From positions 1-36,259 of the forward strand of contig SVNO01000016.1 in assembly GCA_015066845.1 (NCBI GenBank): 36,259 nt of DNA, in the 5' to 3' direction. How positions within the stretch are numbered: position 1 is the stretch's first letter; every line of letters starts with the position of its first letter. The position numbers and the translations under genes were made by a program. Positions 23,898-32,038 of this stretch are shown here, in pieces. Origin of the DNA: Ruminococcus sp. (GTDB lineage: Bacteria; Bacillota; Clostridia; Oscillospirales; Ruminococcaceae). The notes under the pieces are model-generated. The model was not told where the DNA came from and searched no databases. It worked only from the letters and a program-made list of their open reading frames with translations.

Positions 23898-23977
23898 ATA
23901 AGTGTTGTGCCGGTAAGAAATTACCGATACATTCCAATTACCCTGTAACAAGGGAAAATTTAATCTGAAAGGATGTC

Positions 23978-25207
23978 ATGACAATGGCAGGTTTGAACAA
24001 GGTAACTGTAGAGGATATTCAGGTAAAGGGCAAGAAGGTTCTCGTCCGCTGCGATTTCAACGTTCCGCTGAAGGACGGCGTTATCACAAACGACAACAGA
24101 ATTCAGGCTGCTCTGCCGACCATCAAGAAGCTGCTGCAAAACGGCGCAAAGGTTGTTCTTTGCTCCCACCTCGGCAAGCCGAAGAATGGTCCGGAGGAGA
24201 AGTTCTCCCTCGCTCCTGTAGCAGCAAGACTGGCTGAAGTACTCGCTCCTGCAAAGGTAGTTTTCGCAAATGACGATACTGTTGTTGGCGAGAATGCAAA
24301 GGCAGCTGTTGCAGCAATGGCTGAGGGCGAAGTTGTTCTGCTCCAGAACACAAGATTCCGCGGTGCAGAGGAAACCAAGAACGGCGAAGATTTCTCCAAG
24401 GAGCTGGCTGAACTGGTTGACGGCGAAGTTTTCGTAATGGATGCATTCGGTTCTGCTCACAGAGCACATGCTTCCACAGCAGGTGTCACTAAGTTTGTCA
24501 AGGAGACTGCAGTTGGCTACCTGATGCAGAAGGAAATCAAGTATCTGGGTAATGCAGTAGAAGTTCCGGAGCGTCCGTTCGTTGCAATCCTCGGCGGTGC
24601 TAAGGTTGCTGACAAGCTCAACGTTATCTCCAACCTGCTTGAAAAGTGCGATACCCTGATTATTGGCGGCGGTATGGCATATACATTCATCAAGGCACAG
24701 GGCGGTTCCATCGGTACTTCTCTGGTTGACGATGAAAAGATTGATTACTGCAAGGAAATGCTGGCAAAGGCTGAGTCCCTCGGCAAGAAGCTCCTGCTCC
24801 CTGTTGATACTACCATTGCAGCAGAATTCCCGAACCCGATCGACGCTGAAATCGCTGTAGAGGTTGTTCCCTCCATGGAAATTCCGGCTGACAAGATGGG
24901 TCTGGACATCGGCACAAAGACACAGGAACTGTTTGCTGAGGCTGTTAAGACTGCAAAGACTGTTGTATGGAATGGCCCGATGGGTGTATTTGAGAACCCG
25001 ACTCTGGCTAAGGGTACAATTGCAGTAGCTAAGGCTCTGGCTGAAACAGATGCTACCACCATCATCGGCGGCGGCGACTCCGCAGCAGCTGTTATGCAGC
25101 TGGGCTTTGCTGACAAGATGAGCCACATCTCCACAGGCGGCGGCGCATCCCTCGAATACCTCGAAGGTAAGGTTCTGCCGGGCGTAGCTGTTATCGCTGA
25201 GAAGTAA
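23978..25207 (+). CDS. pgk: Phosphoglycerate kinase
   Basis: A 409-aa glycolytic kinase that makes ATP and 3-phosphoglycerate from 1,3-bisphosphoglycerate. Seen: [14 protein letters not shown] near 21, the SHLGKPKNG substrate loop near 63, [14 protein letters not shown] near 157, [11 protein letters not shown] near 204 and the nucleotide loop GGGDSAAAV near 364. Full length. AAAGGA lies close upstream; a second ATG at codon 3 (23984) is possible. Codon use is strongly biased, as expected for a highly expressed gene. It opens a cluster with tpiA and gpmI. Confidence 0.97.
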   Translation: MTMAGLNKVTVEDIQVKGKKVLVRCDFNVPLKDGVITNDNRIQAALPTIKKLLQNGAKVVLCSHLGKPKNGPEEKFSLAPVAARLAEVLAPAKVVFANDDTVVGENAKAAVAAMAEGEVVLLQNTRFRGAEETKNGEDFSKELAELVDGEVFVMDAFGSAHRAHASTAGVTKFVKETAVGYLMQKEIKYLGNAVEVPERPFVAILGGAKVADKLNVISNLLEKCDTLIIGGGMAYTFIKAQGGSIGTSLVDDEKIDYCKEMLAKAESLGKKLLLPVDTTIAAEFPNPIDAEIAVEVVPSMEIPADKMGLDIGTKTQELFAEAVKTAKTVVWNGPMGVFENPTLAKGTIAVAKALAETDATTIIGGGDSAAAVMQLGFADKMSHISTGGGASLEYLEGKVLPGVAVIAEK

Positions 25208-25354
25208 GCGGCGATTCGCGTGGGTAAGCAAACCGTAAGGACAAGCTTACTGCTCGCGTTGTGAGCTTGCTGAACCGCATGTTCCTTGCTTCGCAGAGGA
25301 ACATCGCTTCTGAAAGCATTTAGCATTGCTCTTGTGCAGATGCATAAAATTAAG

Positions 25355-25390
25355 CATAAGGGCGGATAATTCTATTCGCCCTTATGTTAT
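25355..25390 (+). terminator. Hairpin after pgk, partial terminator
   Basis: CATAAGGGCG and CGCCCTTATG (25355-25364, 25377-25386) form a perfect 10-bp stem followed by TTAT, directly before the AGGAGG of the next gene. It may attenuate read-through from pgk. The preceding 25208-25350 shows only a small stem GTTCCT...AGGAAC (25281-25303) and no gene. Confidence 0.55.
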
Positions 25391-25406
25391 AACAGGAGGT
25401 TTCACT

Positions 25407-25592
25407 ATGAATCTCATTGAAAGAATCAAGCAGAACGAGAATTCCCCGATTTATCTGGCATTCGCATTGGGCGCACTGCTTGGTATCATCATTGGTTTTC
25501 TCGCATCTCCCATCAAAAAAGGTGTCACCATCGGCAGCTACAACAACATTGAGAACAATGAGGGCTGCTGCAAGGATGAGGACGAAGAATGA
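25407..25592 (+). CDS. Small single-pass membrane protein, 61 aa
   Basis: One membrane segment (IYLAFALGALLGIIIGFLA, about 15-33) after a short charged N-terminus and before a polar tail ending in EGCCKDEDEE. I recognise no family. AGGAGG lies 7 nt upstream of the ATG. It overlaps the next gene by 4 bp (ATGA), so the two are translated together. Confidence 0.72.
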   Translation: MNLIERIKQNENSPIYLAFALGALLGIIIGFLASPIKKGVTIGSYNNIENNEGCCKDEDEE

Positions 25593-26119
25593 CATTTGAC
25601 ATAACGATCGGAAACGCCCACAGCTCGATGAATCTGATTGAGCTTCTGTTAGCAGTCCTGTTGATCGGAGGGTTTGTTTCCCTCATCATCCTGTCCATCA
25701 GACGCGGCGTTCTCACGCTGCTGAAAAAGCCGGTGAACGCACGTCCCTGTGCGCTGTTCTGGACAAAGGTGGACGCAAAGGTTCTGGATAATGCAGAGGG
25801 CGAAGTCTGGCACGAATTTCTCTTGAATGACATCAAGGGGCGTTCGGGCATTCCGAATCAACCGCGCGGACAAATGCGGAAAGTTTCCAATTTTAAGGTG
25901 GAATATACTTATCAGGACAAGCAGTACCAGAAATTTGTCTATATAAAGGATTTTTCTGGTGATGCATTTGAGCTTTACTGCCTCAGATGGAATCCCGAAC
26001 GAACAAAAACCTACGTCCCGACTTATGAGTGGAGCAAGGGCGCAGGCATTTCCATGCTGTTCTTTGGCATTCTGATGCTCCTGATCGGCGTTATTGTAAT
26101 TTGCGGCATGGTTTCGTAA
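25589..26119 (+). CDS. Membrane protein of unknown function, 176 aa
   Basis: Two membrane segments, one near 15-40 (LIELLLAVLLIGGFVSLIILSI) and one near 150-172 (GISMLFFGILMLLIGVIVI). They flank a soluble middle region of about 100 residues with the pattern of a small beta domain (KVEYTYQDKQYQKFVYIKDFSG). The topology resembles DUF3592-type proteins, though I cannot confirm membership. Translation starts inside the end of the previous gene. Confidence 0.7.
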   Translation: MTFDITIGNAHSSMNLIELLLAVLLIGGFVSLIILSIRRGVLTLLKKPVNARPCALFWTKVDAKVLDNAEGEVWHEFLLNDIKGRSGIPNQPRGQMRKVSNFKVEYTYQDKQYQKFVYIKDFSGDAFELYCLRWNPERTKTYVPTYEWSKGAGISMLFFGILMLLIGVIVICGMVS

Positions 26120-26143
26120 TTGAAAATCCTGAGGGATGCTGTG

Positions 26144-26266
26144 ATGAAAAGGAAACATAAATGGATTCTTGCAATTCTCATTATTTTGCTGTTGATTTTA
26201 CTGTCGGCGGCAGTATGTATTTATTTGCGGAAGACCTATAATCCATTTGATTATTATATTTTTTAA
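26144..26266 (+). CDS. Very small membrane protein, 40 aa
   Basis: Starts MKRKHKWILAILIILLLILL; a basic N-terminus is followed by one hydrophobic helix (about 8-27) and a short tail ending RKTYNPFDYYIF. GAGGGA lies 7 nt before the ATG, 24 bp after the previous gene, and tpiA begins 12 bp after its stop. The ribosome-binding site and tight packing make it a real gene candidate despite its size. Could be a membrane anchor or a lipoprotein-like small protein; no cysteine lipobox is in the right place. Confidence 0.6.
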   Translation: MKRKHKWILAILIILLLILLSAAVCIYLRKTYNPFDYYIF

Positions 26267-26278
26267 GGAGTAATTACT

Positions 26279-27055
26279 ATGAACAAGGCAACAAGAAAGG
26301 CAATTATTGCCGGCAACTGGAAGATGAACAACACCAGAGTAGAGGCTAAGGCTCTGCTCGAAGCAATCAAGCCCCTCGTAGCAAATGCAGAGGGCAATGT
26401 AGAGGTTATCGCTTGCGTACCGTTCACAAACCTCGAAACTGCTATGAACGTAACTGCTGGTTCTAACGTAAAGATCGGCGCAGAGAATGTACACTTTGCA
26501 AAGTCCGGCGCATACACCGGCGAGATCTCCGCTGACATGCTCGTTGAGCTGGGCGTTGAGTATGTAGTGATCGGTCACTCCGAGAGAAGACAGTACTTCG
26601 GTGAAACTGATGAAACAGTCAACAAGAGAACTATTGCTGCGCTTGAAGCAGGTCTGAAGCCCATCGTTTGCGTAGGCGAACTGAAGTGGGAGCGTGAGTG
26701 CAACATCACTGAGGAAGTCATCGCTCGCCAGATCAAGCTCGACCTGTGGTCCCTGACTGCTGAGCAGGTAAAGAACACAGTCATCGCATATGAGCCGGTA
26801 TGGGCAATTGGCACTGGTCTGACTGCAACACCTGAGCAGGCAGAGGAAGTTTGCGCATTCATCCGTGCACAGCTTGCAAAGCTCTACGATCAGGCAACTG
26901 CTGACGCAGTGACCATTCAGTACGGCGGTTCCATGAACGCTGCAAATGCTGCTGAGCTGCTGGCTAAGCCCAACATTGACGGCGGTCTGATCGGCGGTGC
27001 TTCTCTGAAGGCTGCTGATTTCAATACCATTGTACAGGCTGCTGTAAATGGTTGA
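26279..27055 (+). CDS. tpiA: Triosephosphate isomerase
   Basis: A 258-aa TIM-barrel enzyme that interconverts dihydroxyacetone phosphate and glyceraldehyde 3-phosphate. Seen: AGNWKMN (catalytic Lys15), VIGHSERRQYFGE (catalytic His), AYEPVWAIGTG with the catalytic Glu and the phosphate loop after it, and YGGSMNAAN. The usual CVGE(S/T)LEERE segment reads CVGELKWERE, a mild local deviation outside the catalytic residues. AAGGAG precedes the ATG. Strong codon bias, like pgk. Confidence 0.97.
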   Translation: MNKATRKAIIAGNWKMNNTRVEAKALLEAIKPLVANAEGNVEVIACVPFTNLETAMNVTAGSNVKIGAENVHFAKSGAYTGEISADMLVELGVEYVVIGHSERRQYFGETDETVNKRTIAALEAGLKPIVCVGELKWERECNITEEVIARQIKLDLWSLTAEQVKNTVIAYEPVWAIGTGLTATPEQAEEVCAFIRAQLAKLYDQATADAVTIQYGGSMNAANAAELLAKPNIDGGLIGGASLKAADFNTIVQAAVNG

Positions 27056-27071
27056 TTTTAACTGAATCAAA

Positions 27072-27104
27072 AAAAGGGGATGCCGTCCTCGGTGTCCCCT
27101 TTTA
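27072..27104 (+). terminator. Terminator after tpiA
   Basis: AAAAGGGGA and TCCCCTTTT, with inner GCCG/CGGT pairing, ending in TTTTATT, 17 bp past the tpiA stop. The next gene starts 17 bp later without a visible new promoter. Confidence 0.75.
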
Positions 27105-27120
27105 TTAAAGGGGATAAAAC

Positions 27121-27852
27121 ATGGTGAAAAACAAGCGCAGAAATTTCTGGATGATATTGGATTTGTCGGTTTGTATTGCTTTTGGATTACTCAACGGCAT
27201 TCTCGTACTGACATCATATATCGTCATCTATCTCACCCTCATGGTATTCTGTGGATTTGTGCTCATCTGGATACTCGGCGGACGTCCTTATCTGCCGCAG
27301 CTTCCCAGAACGAAAAAGTGCGCCTATACCATTCTCCGCTGCATTCTCTATTCCGGTGCTTTGGTGTTTTCGTTACTGCCGTATAGCATGAATTATGATG
27401 CAGTATGGTATTATCCGGTGCAGCGTGCAATGGTGCTGAGCTGTTATACATCCGAAGCCAGGCAGATTTTGGATAATGAAATTCCGCGCCATATCCCATC
27501 CGACGCAGAAAATTTTCAATTCCGCTATTCTCCAAAGATTGGGCAGGGAAACTCCGTGCTTGAGATTTCCTTCTTCGCAGACAGTGAAACAATTGCAGAA
27601 TATCGGGATTTTGCGGAGGAACACTGTACAAAACGGCTTTCTCTGACATTGCCGGAGGGCATGACAGAGGAGAATTTTGATCTGGACGGTGATCCCTCCC
27701 ACTTGTCATCGGATGAATTTACGCTCTCCAAATGGCGAGAATTACTTCGTGAGGATTACGGACAGGATCCGGACGGCATGGAGCTTTATCTGTTCGGAAG
27801 CTTGCTCTATGTGCTTTCGGAGGAAAATGGCTATTTCCTGTTATATAACTAA
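27121..27852 (+). CDS. Membrane protein of unknown function, 243 aa
   Basis: About three N-terminal membrane segments (roughly 10-30, 33-53 and 70-88), then an extracytoplasmic or cytosolic domain of about 150 residues with no recognised family. That domain is acidic, with patterns such as VLEISFFADSETIAEYRDFAEEH and a closing YLFGSLLYVLSEENGYFLLYN. Ribosome-binding site GGGG(A) is modest. It sits between tpiA and gpmI; context gives no function. Confidence 0.7.
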   Translation: MVKNKRRNFWMILDLSVCIAFGLLNGILVLTSYIVIYLTLMVFCGFVLIWILGGRPYLPQLPRTKKCAYTILRCILYSGALVFSLLPYSMNYDAVWYYPVQRAMVLSCYTSEARQILDNEIPRHIPSDAENFQFRYSPKIGQGNSVLEISFFADSETIAEYRDFAEEHCTKRLSLTLPEGMTEENFDLDGDPSHLSSDEFTLSKWRELLREDYGQDPDGMELYLFGSLLYVLSEENGYFLLYN

Positions 27853-27859
27853 AAGTAAA

Positions 27860-27887
27860 CCGGAAATTCTGAAGTTCCGGAATCTTT
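27860..27887 (+). other. Hairpin before gpmI
   Basis: CCGGAA...TTCCGG (27860-27865, 27875-27880), then AATCTTTAAA. Weak terminator or mRNA-stability stem. Confidence 0.4.
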
Positions 27888-27909
27888 AAATAAGAAAGGG
27901 TTAATTACT

Positions 27910-29430
27910 ATGAGCAAAAAACCAGTCGCACTGATTATTATGGATGGTTTCGGCTATAATGCGAGCGATTACGGCAACGCCATTGCCGCTGCAAAGACAC
28001 CGAACCTTGACAAATACATGCAGGGCCCGAACACCATCATTGGTGCAAGCGGACTTGACGTTGGTCTGCCGGATGGGCAGATGGGCAACTCCGAGGTTGG
28101 TCATACCAACATCGGCGCAGGCAGAATCGTTTACCAGATGCTGGTGAAGATTTCCAAGTCCATCAAGGACGGCGATTTCTTCGAGAACAAGGCACTTGTT
28201 GCTGCAATGGAGAACTGCAAGGCTAAGGGCAGCGCACTGCACCTGATGGGTCTGCTCTCCCCCGGCGGCGTACACAGCCACATGGAGCATCTCTACGGTC
28301 TTTGCGAAATGGCAAAGAAGAATGGTCTGGACAAGGTGTATGTTCACGCATTCCTCGATGGACGTGACGTTCCCCCGTCCTCTGCGGCTGACTTCATGGA
28401 AGAGGCTGTGGCTAAGATGAACGAAATCGGCGTGGGCAAGGTTGCTACCGTCATGGGCAGATTCTATGCAATGGACAGAGATAATGCATGGGACAGAGTT
28501 GAAAAGGCATATGCTGCAATGGTTTACGGCGAGGGCGTATCCGCTTCCTGCCCCGTACAGGCAATCCGTGATTCCTATGCAAACGAAGTGACCGACGAAT
28601 TCATGCTCCCGACTGTTGTGGAGGGCGGCGCAAAGATCGCAGCTGACGACAGCGTGGTATTCTTCAATTTCCGTCCTGACCGTGCAAGACAGATTACCCG
28701 TGCATTTGTGGATGAAGCATTCACTGGCTTTGAGAGAAAGAACGGCTTCTTCCCGCTGCATTTTGTCTGCATGGCACAGTATGACGCAACAATGCCGAAT
28801 GTATCCGTTGCATTCCCGCCGGAAGCTCTGACCATGACACTGGGCGAATATCTGAGCAAGTGCGGCAAGACACAGCTGAGAATTGCAGAAACACAGAAGT
28901 ATGCACATGTTACCTTCTTCTTCAACGGCGGCGAGGAGAAGCAGTTCGAGGGCGAGGACAGAATCCTCATCAAGTCCCCCGATGTGGAAACCTTCGATAT
29001 GAAGCCGGAAATGAGTGCATATGAAGTCACTGACGCTGTTGTGGAAGCCATTGAATCCGACAAGTACGATGTCATTATCCTGAACTACGCAAACTGCGAC
29101 ATGGTAGGTCATACCGGCATTTTTGATGCAGCTGTTGCTGCTGTTGAGGCTGTGGACACCTGCGTTGGCAGAATGGTAGATGCGATTCTGGCAAAGGGCG
29201 GCGCGGCTCTGATTACCGCTGACCATGGTAATGCAGACAAGATGTACGAACCGGACGGCAGCGCATTCACCGCACACACCACAAACCCCGTACCGTTCAT
29301 CGTAGTAGGCGCAGGAGACTGCAAGCTGCGTGAGGGCGGCGTTCTGGCTGACCTTTCCCCGACCATCCTGAAGCTGCTGGATCTCCCCCAGCCTGCTGAA
29401 ATGACCGGTAAGTCTCTGATTGTAGATTGA
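27910..29430 (+). CDS. gpmI: Phosphoglycerate mutase, cofactor-independent
   Basis: A 506-aa two-domain metalloenzyme (Mn-dependent, alkaline phosphatase fold) that converts 3-phosphoglycerate to 2-phosphoglycerate. Seen: ALIIMDGFG (metal Asp12), GQMGNSEVGHTNIGAG (catalytic Ser61), FLDGRDVPPSS near 153, FNFRPDRARQ near 256, and the metal ligands in ANCDMVGHTG and ITADHGNADKM. Complete. AAAGGG lies upstream. Strong codon bias, matching pgk and tpiA. Confidence 0.97.
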   Translation: MSKKPVALIIMDGFGYNASDYGNAIAAAKTPNLDKYMQGPNTIIGASGLDVGLPDGQMGNSEVGHTNIGAGRIVYQMLVKISKSIKDGDFFENKALVAAMENCKAKGSALHLMGLLSPGGVHSHMEHLYGLCEMAKKNGLDKVYVHAFLDGRDVPPSSAADFMEEAVAKMNEIGVGKVATVMGRFYAMDRDNAWDRVEKAYAAMVYGEGVSASCPVQAIRDSYANEVTDEFMLPTVVEGGAKIAADDSVVFFNFRPDRARQITRAFVDEAFTGFERKNGFFPLHFVCMAQYDATMPNVSVAFPPEALTMTLGEYLSKCGKTQLRIAETQKYAHVTFFFNGGEEKQFEGEDRILIKSPDVETFDMKPEMSAYEVTDAVVEAIESDKYDVIILNYANCDMVGHTGIFDAAVAAVEAVDTCVGRMVDAILAKGGAALITADHGNADKMYEPDGSAFTAHTTNPVPFIVVGAGDCKLREGGVLADLSPTILKLLDLPQPAEMTGKSLIVD

Positions 29431-29445
29431 TTTTGAAATGATGCT

Positions 29446-29467
29446 GCGCCGTCCGTTTGGGCGGCGT
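29446..29467 (+). terminator. Probable terminator of gpmI
   Basis: GCGCCGTCC-GTTT-GGGCGGCGT, a 9-bp stem with two G-U pairs, 15 bp after the stop. No clear T-run, so the call is weak. Confidence 0.4.
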
Positions 29468-29548
29468 ATGCTATATCTGAATAATTACTATGTTTGAAGG
29501 ACTTTGCTCCTGCATTTCCTGCCAAGAAATGGATTATTGCAATTCTAA

Positions 29549-29647
29549 CGTTTTCCCTTTGTCCCCCGCAGAGGGCAATGGGAAAACGCCTTGGGATTCC
29601 AAAGGGATTCCATCCCTTTGGCGGGGTGCAGGGGCAGAGCCCCTGCA
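29549..29647. repeat. Three consecutive hairpins upstream of the MBL-fold gene
   Basis: CGTTTTCCC...GGGAAAACG (29549-29588), CCAAAGGGAT-TCC-ATCCCTTTGG (29599-29621) and TGCAGGGGC-AGA-GCCCCTGCA (29627-29647), the last two perfect and back to back. The third resembles the GCAGGGGC stem at 18757. They end just before the ribosome-binding site of the next gene. No gene is seen in 29431-29665. Confidence 0.7.
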
Positions 29648-29665
29648 AAGAGAGGTGAACTATCC

Positions 29666-30568
29666 ATGATAGACGTATGCCTTGCCGGAACAGGCGGAAT
29701 GCTGCCGCTTCCTAATCGGTGGCTGACCTGTTTCTGGCTGGAATATCAAGGAAAAGCTGCACTCATTGACTGCGGCGAGGGAACGCAGATCACGCTCAGC
29801 AAGCACGGCTGCAAGCTCAGCAAATTGGACGCACTGTTCATCACGCACACCCACGCCGACCATATCTCCGGATTGCCGGGGCTTCTGCTCTCCATCGGCA
29901 ACTGCGGCAGAACAGAACCGCTGACCATTTACGGCTTTTCAGGCATCGGCTATGTCATTGACCAGCTCTCCTGCATCTGTCCGGTACTCCCCTACCGTGT
30001 AGAGGTGCGCGAGCTTTCCTGCACGGAGATCTCCACACTTATTTGGAACGGTCTGGAGGTGCGCAGTCTTCCCCTGCGCCACCGCATGGACTGCCTCGGC
30101 TATTCGTTCACCCTGCACCGCAAGCCCGTGTTCAATCCGCAGAAAGCAAAGGCTCTGGGCATTCCGGTGCAGTTCTGGAAACAGCTCCATGCCGGTGAAA
30201 CGCTCACGCTGAACGGGACGGAATACACACAGGATATGGTGACGGATGAAGCCAGAAAGCCCCTGAAGCTCACCTATATGACGGATACGGTGTATTTTCC
30301 GGAGATGGTCGATTTTGCAAAGGATTCCGATTTGCTCGTCTGTGAGGGGATGTATGGGGATGATGACTATATCCCGAAAATGCTGGAAAAAGGGCATATG
30401 GTCTTTTCGCAGGCGGCAGAGCTTGCGAAAGAATCCGGCTCCTCCCGTCTATGGCTGACGCATTACAGTCCGGCGCTCTCCAATCCTGCGGAGTATACGG
30501 AAATGATGCAGGCGATCTTTCCGGACACGGTCGTGAGTACGGACGGACAGAGAATGACACTGAAGTAA
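29666..30568 (+). CDS. MBL-fold hydrolase, ribonuclease Z-like
   Basis: A 300-aa metallo-beta-lactamase-fold protein of the ribonuclease Z/ElaC type. Seen: GTGGMLPLPNR near 10 (family GTG-x-P), DCGEGTQ near 39, the metal motif FITHTHADHISGLPGLL near 59-75, a further His in LRHRMDCLGYSF, and LWLTHYSP near the C-terminus. RNase Z trims tRNA 3' ends; the flexible arm and the nuclease role are not proven for this protein. Start at ATG 29666, with GAGGTG upstream. Its last seven codons are echoed downstream (30993-31016). Confidence 0.82.
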   Translation: MIDVCLAGTGGMLPLPNRWLTCFWLEYQGKAALIDCGEGTQITLSKHGCKLSKLDALFITHTHADHISGLPGLLLSIGNCGRTEPLTIYGFSGIGYVIDQLSCICPVLPYRVEVRELSCTEISTLIWNGLEVRSLPLRHRMDCLGYSFTLHRKPVFNPQKAKALGIPVQFWKQLHAGETLTLNGTEYTQDMVTDEARKPLKLTYMTDTVYFPEMVDFAKDSDLLVCEGMYGDDDYIPKMLEKGHMVFSQAAELAKESGSSRLWLTHYSPALSNPAEYTEMMQAIFPDTVVSTDGQRMTLK

Positions 30569-30582
30569 GGGAGGGAAATGAC

Positions 30583-30978
30583 ATGAACGATTTTATGAAA
30601 CCTTACAGCGATATGAGCGCATACTATGTGACGATTGATCGGACGATGATCACAGAGCTTCTGGATGCGGTCTGTGAAAAAATGCAGTATGCTGTGATCG
30701 AAACGCACGAGGACTACTATCTGCTGGCATCCGACAAGGATGAACGTGCATTTCTGCTGGCTACAAAAGCAATTCAGCCGTTTTATGGGATTGCCGTCAA
30801 ATGCAAAACTTCTGAAAAGCGTCTGTTTTTCGATACGATTGAACCATTTCTGAGCAGAACAGAGGAACTCTGGGGGATGTCCCATGCGGATATTGATGAT
30901 TATCCGGATTGTTTTCATTGGAATTACAAGGTGAAGAATCCGGTGGAGGATGATTTGCAACAATGTGGACTGCTGTGA
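30583..30978 (+). CDS. Unknown protein, 131 aa (paralog 1 of a tandem pair)
   Basis: I recognise no family. Soluble alpha/beta pattern: MNDFMKPYSDMSAYYVTIDR at the start, then EDYYLLASDKDERAFLLATKAIQPF and KRLFFDTIEPFL. No signal or membrane helix. GGGAGGG lies 7 nt before the ATG. The size and acidic character resemble small immunity- or cofactor-type proteins, but there is no toxin gene nearby, so this is only a thought. Nearly identical to the next gene except for residues about 95-117. Confidence 0.7.
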   Translation: MNDFMKPYSDMSAYYVTIDRTMITELLDAVCEKMQYAVIETHEDYYLLASDKDERAFLLATKAIQPFYGIAVKCKTSEKRLFFDTIEPFLSRTEELWGMSHADIDDYPDCFHWNYKVKNPVEDDLQQCGLL

Positions 30979-31030
30979 AATTGAACATGTGTGGGCAGAG
31001 GATGACGCTGAAGTAAGGGAGGGAAATGAC

Positions 31031-31426
31031 ATGAACGATTTTATGAAACCCTACAGCGATATGAGTGCATACTATGTGACGATCGACCGGACGATGATCA
31101 CAGAGCTTCTGGATGCTGTCTGTGAGAAAATGCAGTATGCTGTGATCGAAACGCACGAGGACTACTATCTGCTGGCATCCGACATGGATGACCGTGCATT
31201 TCTGCTGGCTACAAAAGCAATTCAGCCGTTTTATGGGATTGCCGTCAAATGCAAAACTTCTGAAAAGCGTCTGTTTTTCGATACGATTGAACCATTTCTG
31301 AGCAAGACACAGGAAGGCTGGGGGATGCCCTATGTGGCGTATGACGAACATCTGGATTGGTTTATCTGTGATTACAATGGGAAGAATCCGGTGGAGGATG
31401 ATTTGCAAAGATGTGGACTGCTGTGA
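31031..31426 (+). CDS. Unknown protein, 131 aa (paralog 2 of a tandem pair)
   Basis: The same length and start context as the preceding gene. Residues 1-94 differ at only two or three sites (K/M and E/D near 48-50). Then GMSHADIDDYPDCFHWNYKV in copy 1 becomes GMPYVAYDEHLDWFICDYNG here, after which both end KNPVEDDLQxCGLL. Both reading frames are intact, so both are probably expressed. Function unknown. Confidence 0.7.
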   Translation: MNDFMKPYSDMSAYYVTIDRTMITELLDAVCEKMQYAVIETHEDYYLLASDMDDRAFLLATKAIQPFYGIAVKCKTSEKRLFFDTIEPFLSKTQEGWGMPYVAYDEHLDWFICDYNGKNPVEDDLQRCGLL

Positions 31427-31448
31427 TATTGAACAGATGGAGGAACCT

Positions 31449-31811
31449 ATGAAAAACTGCGAATCGCTCAATGAATTAAAAGAATGGCTGAACTATGGAT
31501 ATAATGTCAGAGGAAAACGGAATTTTTCTGATTCTTCGCAAATCGCCGCCTATCTGCTTGAGGAATATGACCATCTCATGCGTGCGGAGAAAACGTTCTG
31601 GAATTGTTTTCTGGTGATATTGGGAAAGCAGATTATTGAAAACCGCCACACAATCTATTGGAAAATATACAGATTGATCGAACATGCGGTCGCGGAAACT
31701 ACGCATGAACATACTGCTTTCGATCTTGAAGAAAAGGAAAAAGAGGAAATATGCCGGCTTGCAAAAGAGGTCGGTGAGATGCTTCCGTCGCTTCAGATAG
31801 AAGGTGCTTGA
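31449..31811 (+). CDS. Unknown protein, 120 aa
   Basis: Begins MKNCESLNELKEWLNYGYN. Mostly helical and charged, without membrane segment or recognised motif. GGAGGA lies 4 nt before ATG 31449, 22 bp after the second paralog, so it probably shares its transcript. A terminator follows at 31933. Confidence 0.65.
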   Translation: MKNCESLNELKEWLNYGYNVRGKRNFSDSSQIAAYLLEEYDHLMRAEKTFWNCFLVILGKQIIENRHTIYWKIYRLIEHAVAETTHEHTAFDLEEKEKEEICRLAKEVGEMLPSLQIEGA

Positions 31812-31932
31812 AAATCTGCCTCCTTTTTCAGTACATCCACAAAATTACACAACCCCACGGCGTGCCGCCGCCGGCAATTTGCTCCCAATGCAGCTGCGCT
31901 GCAAAGGTCGCGTCAATTCTGTCAAACTATAC

Positions 31933-31969
31933 AAAAATGCCTCGAATCCATTGACGAGAGGCATTTTTT
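31933..31969 (+). terminator. Terminator of the 29666-31811 unit, interwoven with the nfnA promoter
   Basis: AAAAATGCCTC (31933-31943) pairs perfectly with GAGGCATTTTT (31958-31968), an 11-bp stem with a T-run in its 3' arm. The loop contains the -35 box of the downstream promoter. Nothing else is seen in 31812-31932 except short GC stems. Confidence 0.75.
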
Positions 31970-31979
31970 GTGCTATAAT
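31951..31979 (+). promoter_or_regulatory. Sigma-A promoter of nfnA-nfnB
   Basis: TTGACG (31951-31956), 17-bp spacer, TATAAT (31974-31979) with an extended TGC. The -35 box and spacer coincide with the loop and 3' arm of the preceding terminator. Confidence 0.75.
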
Positions 31980-32038
31980 AAAGAGAATACAACTTTTTGT
32001 AAGCTGTAAATCCAACAGTAGATTGGAGGAATCTGAAC

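Larger units (their letters stand above)
30545..31441 (+). repeat. Tandem duplication, two 448-bp units
   Basis: Unit 1 begins about 30545 and unit 2 about 30993. Each includes the last codons of the MBL-fold gene, the GGAGGG leader and a whole 131-aa gene. In unit 2 the MBL-gene tail is a non-coding remnant (GQRMTLK-stop), differing from the original only at synonymous third positions. Most of the unit is nearly identical; about 90 bp near 30866-30935 / 31314-31383 are strongly diverged. Confidence 0.9.

Noticed and set aside
25208-25350. Small RNA gene after pgk
   Set aside because: Only a weak stem and no promoter are visible; it is more likely the pgk 3' untranslated region.
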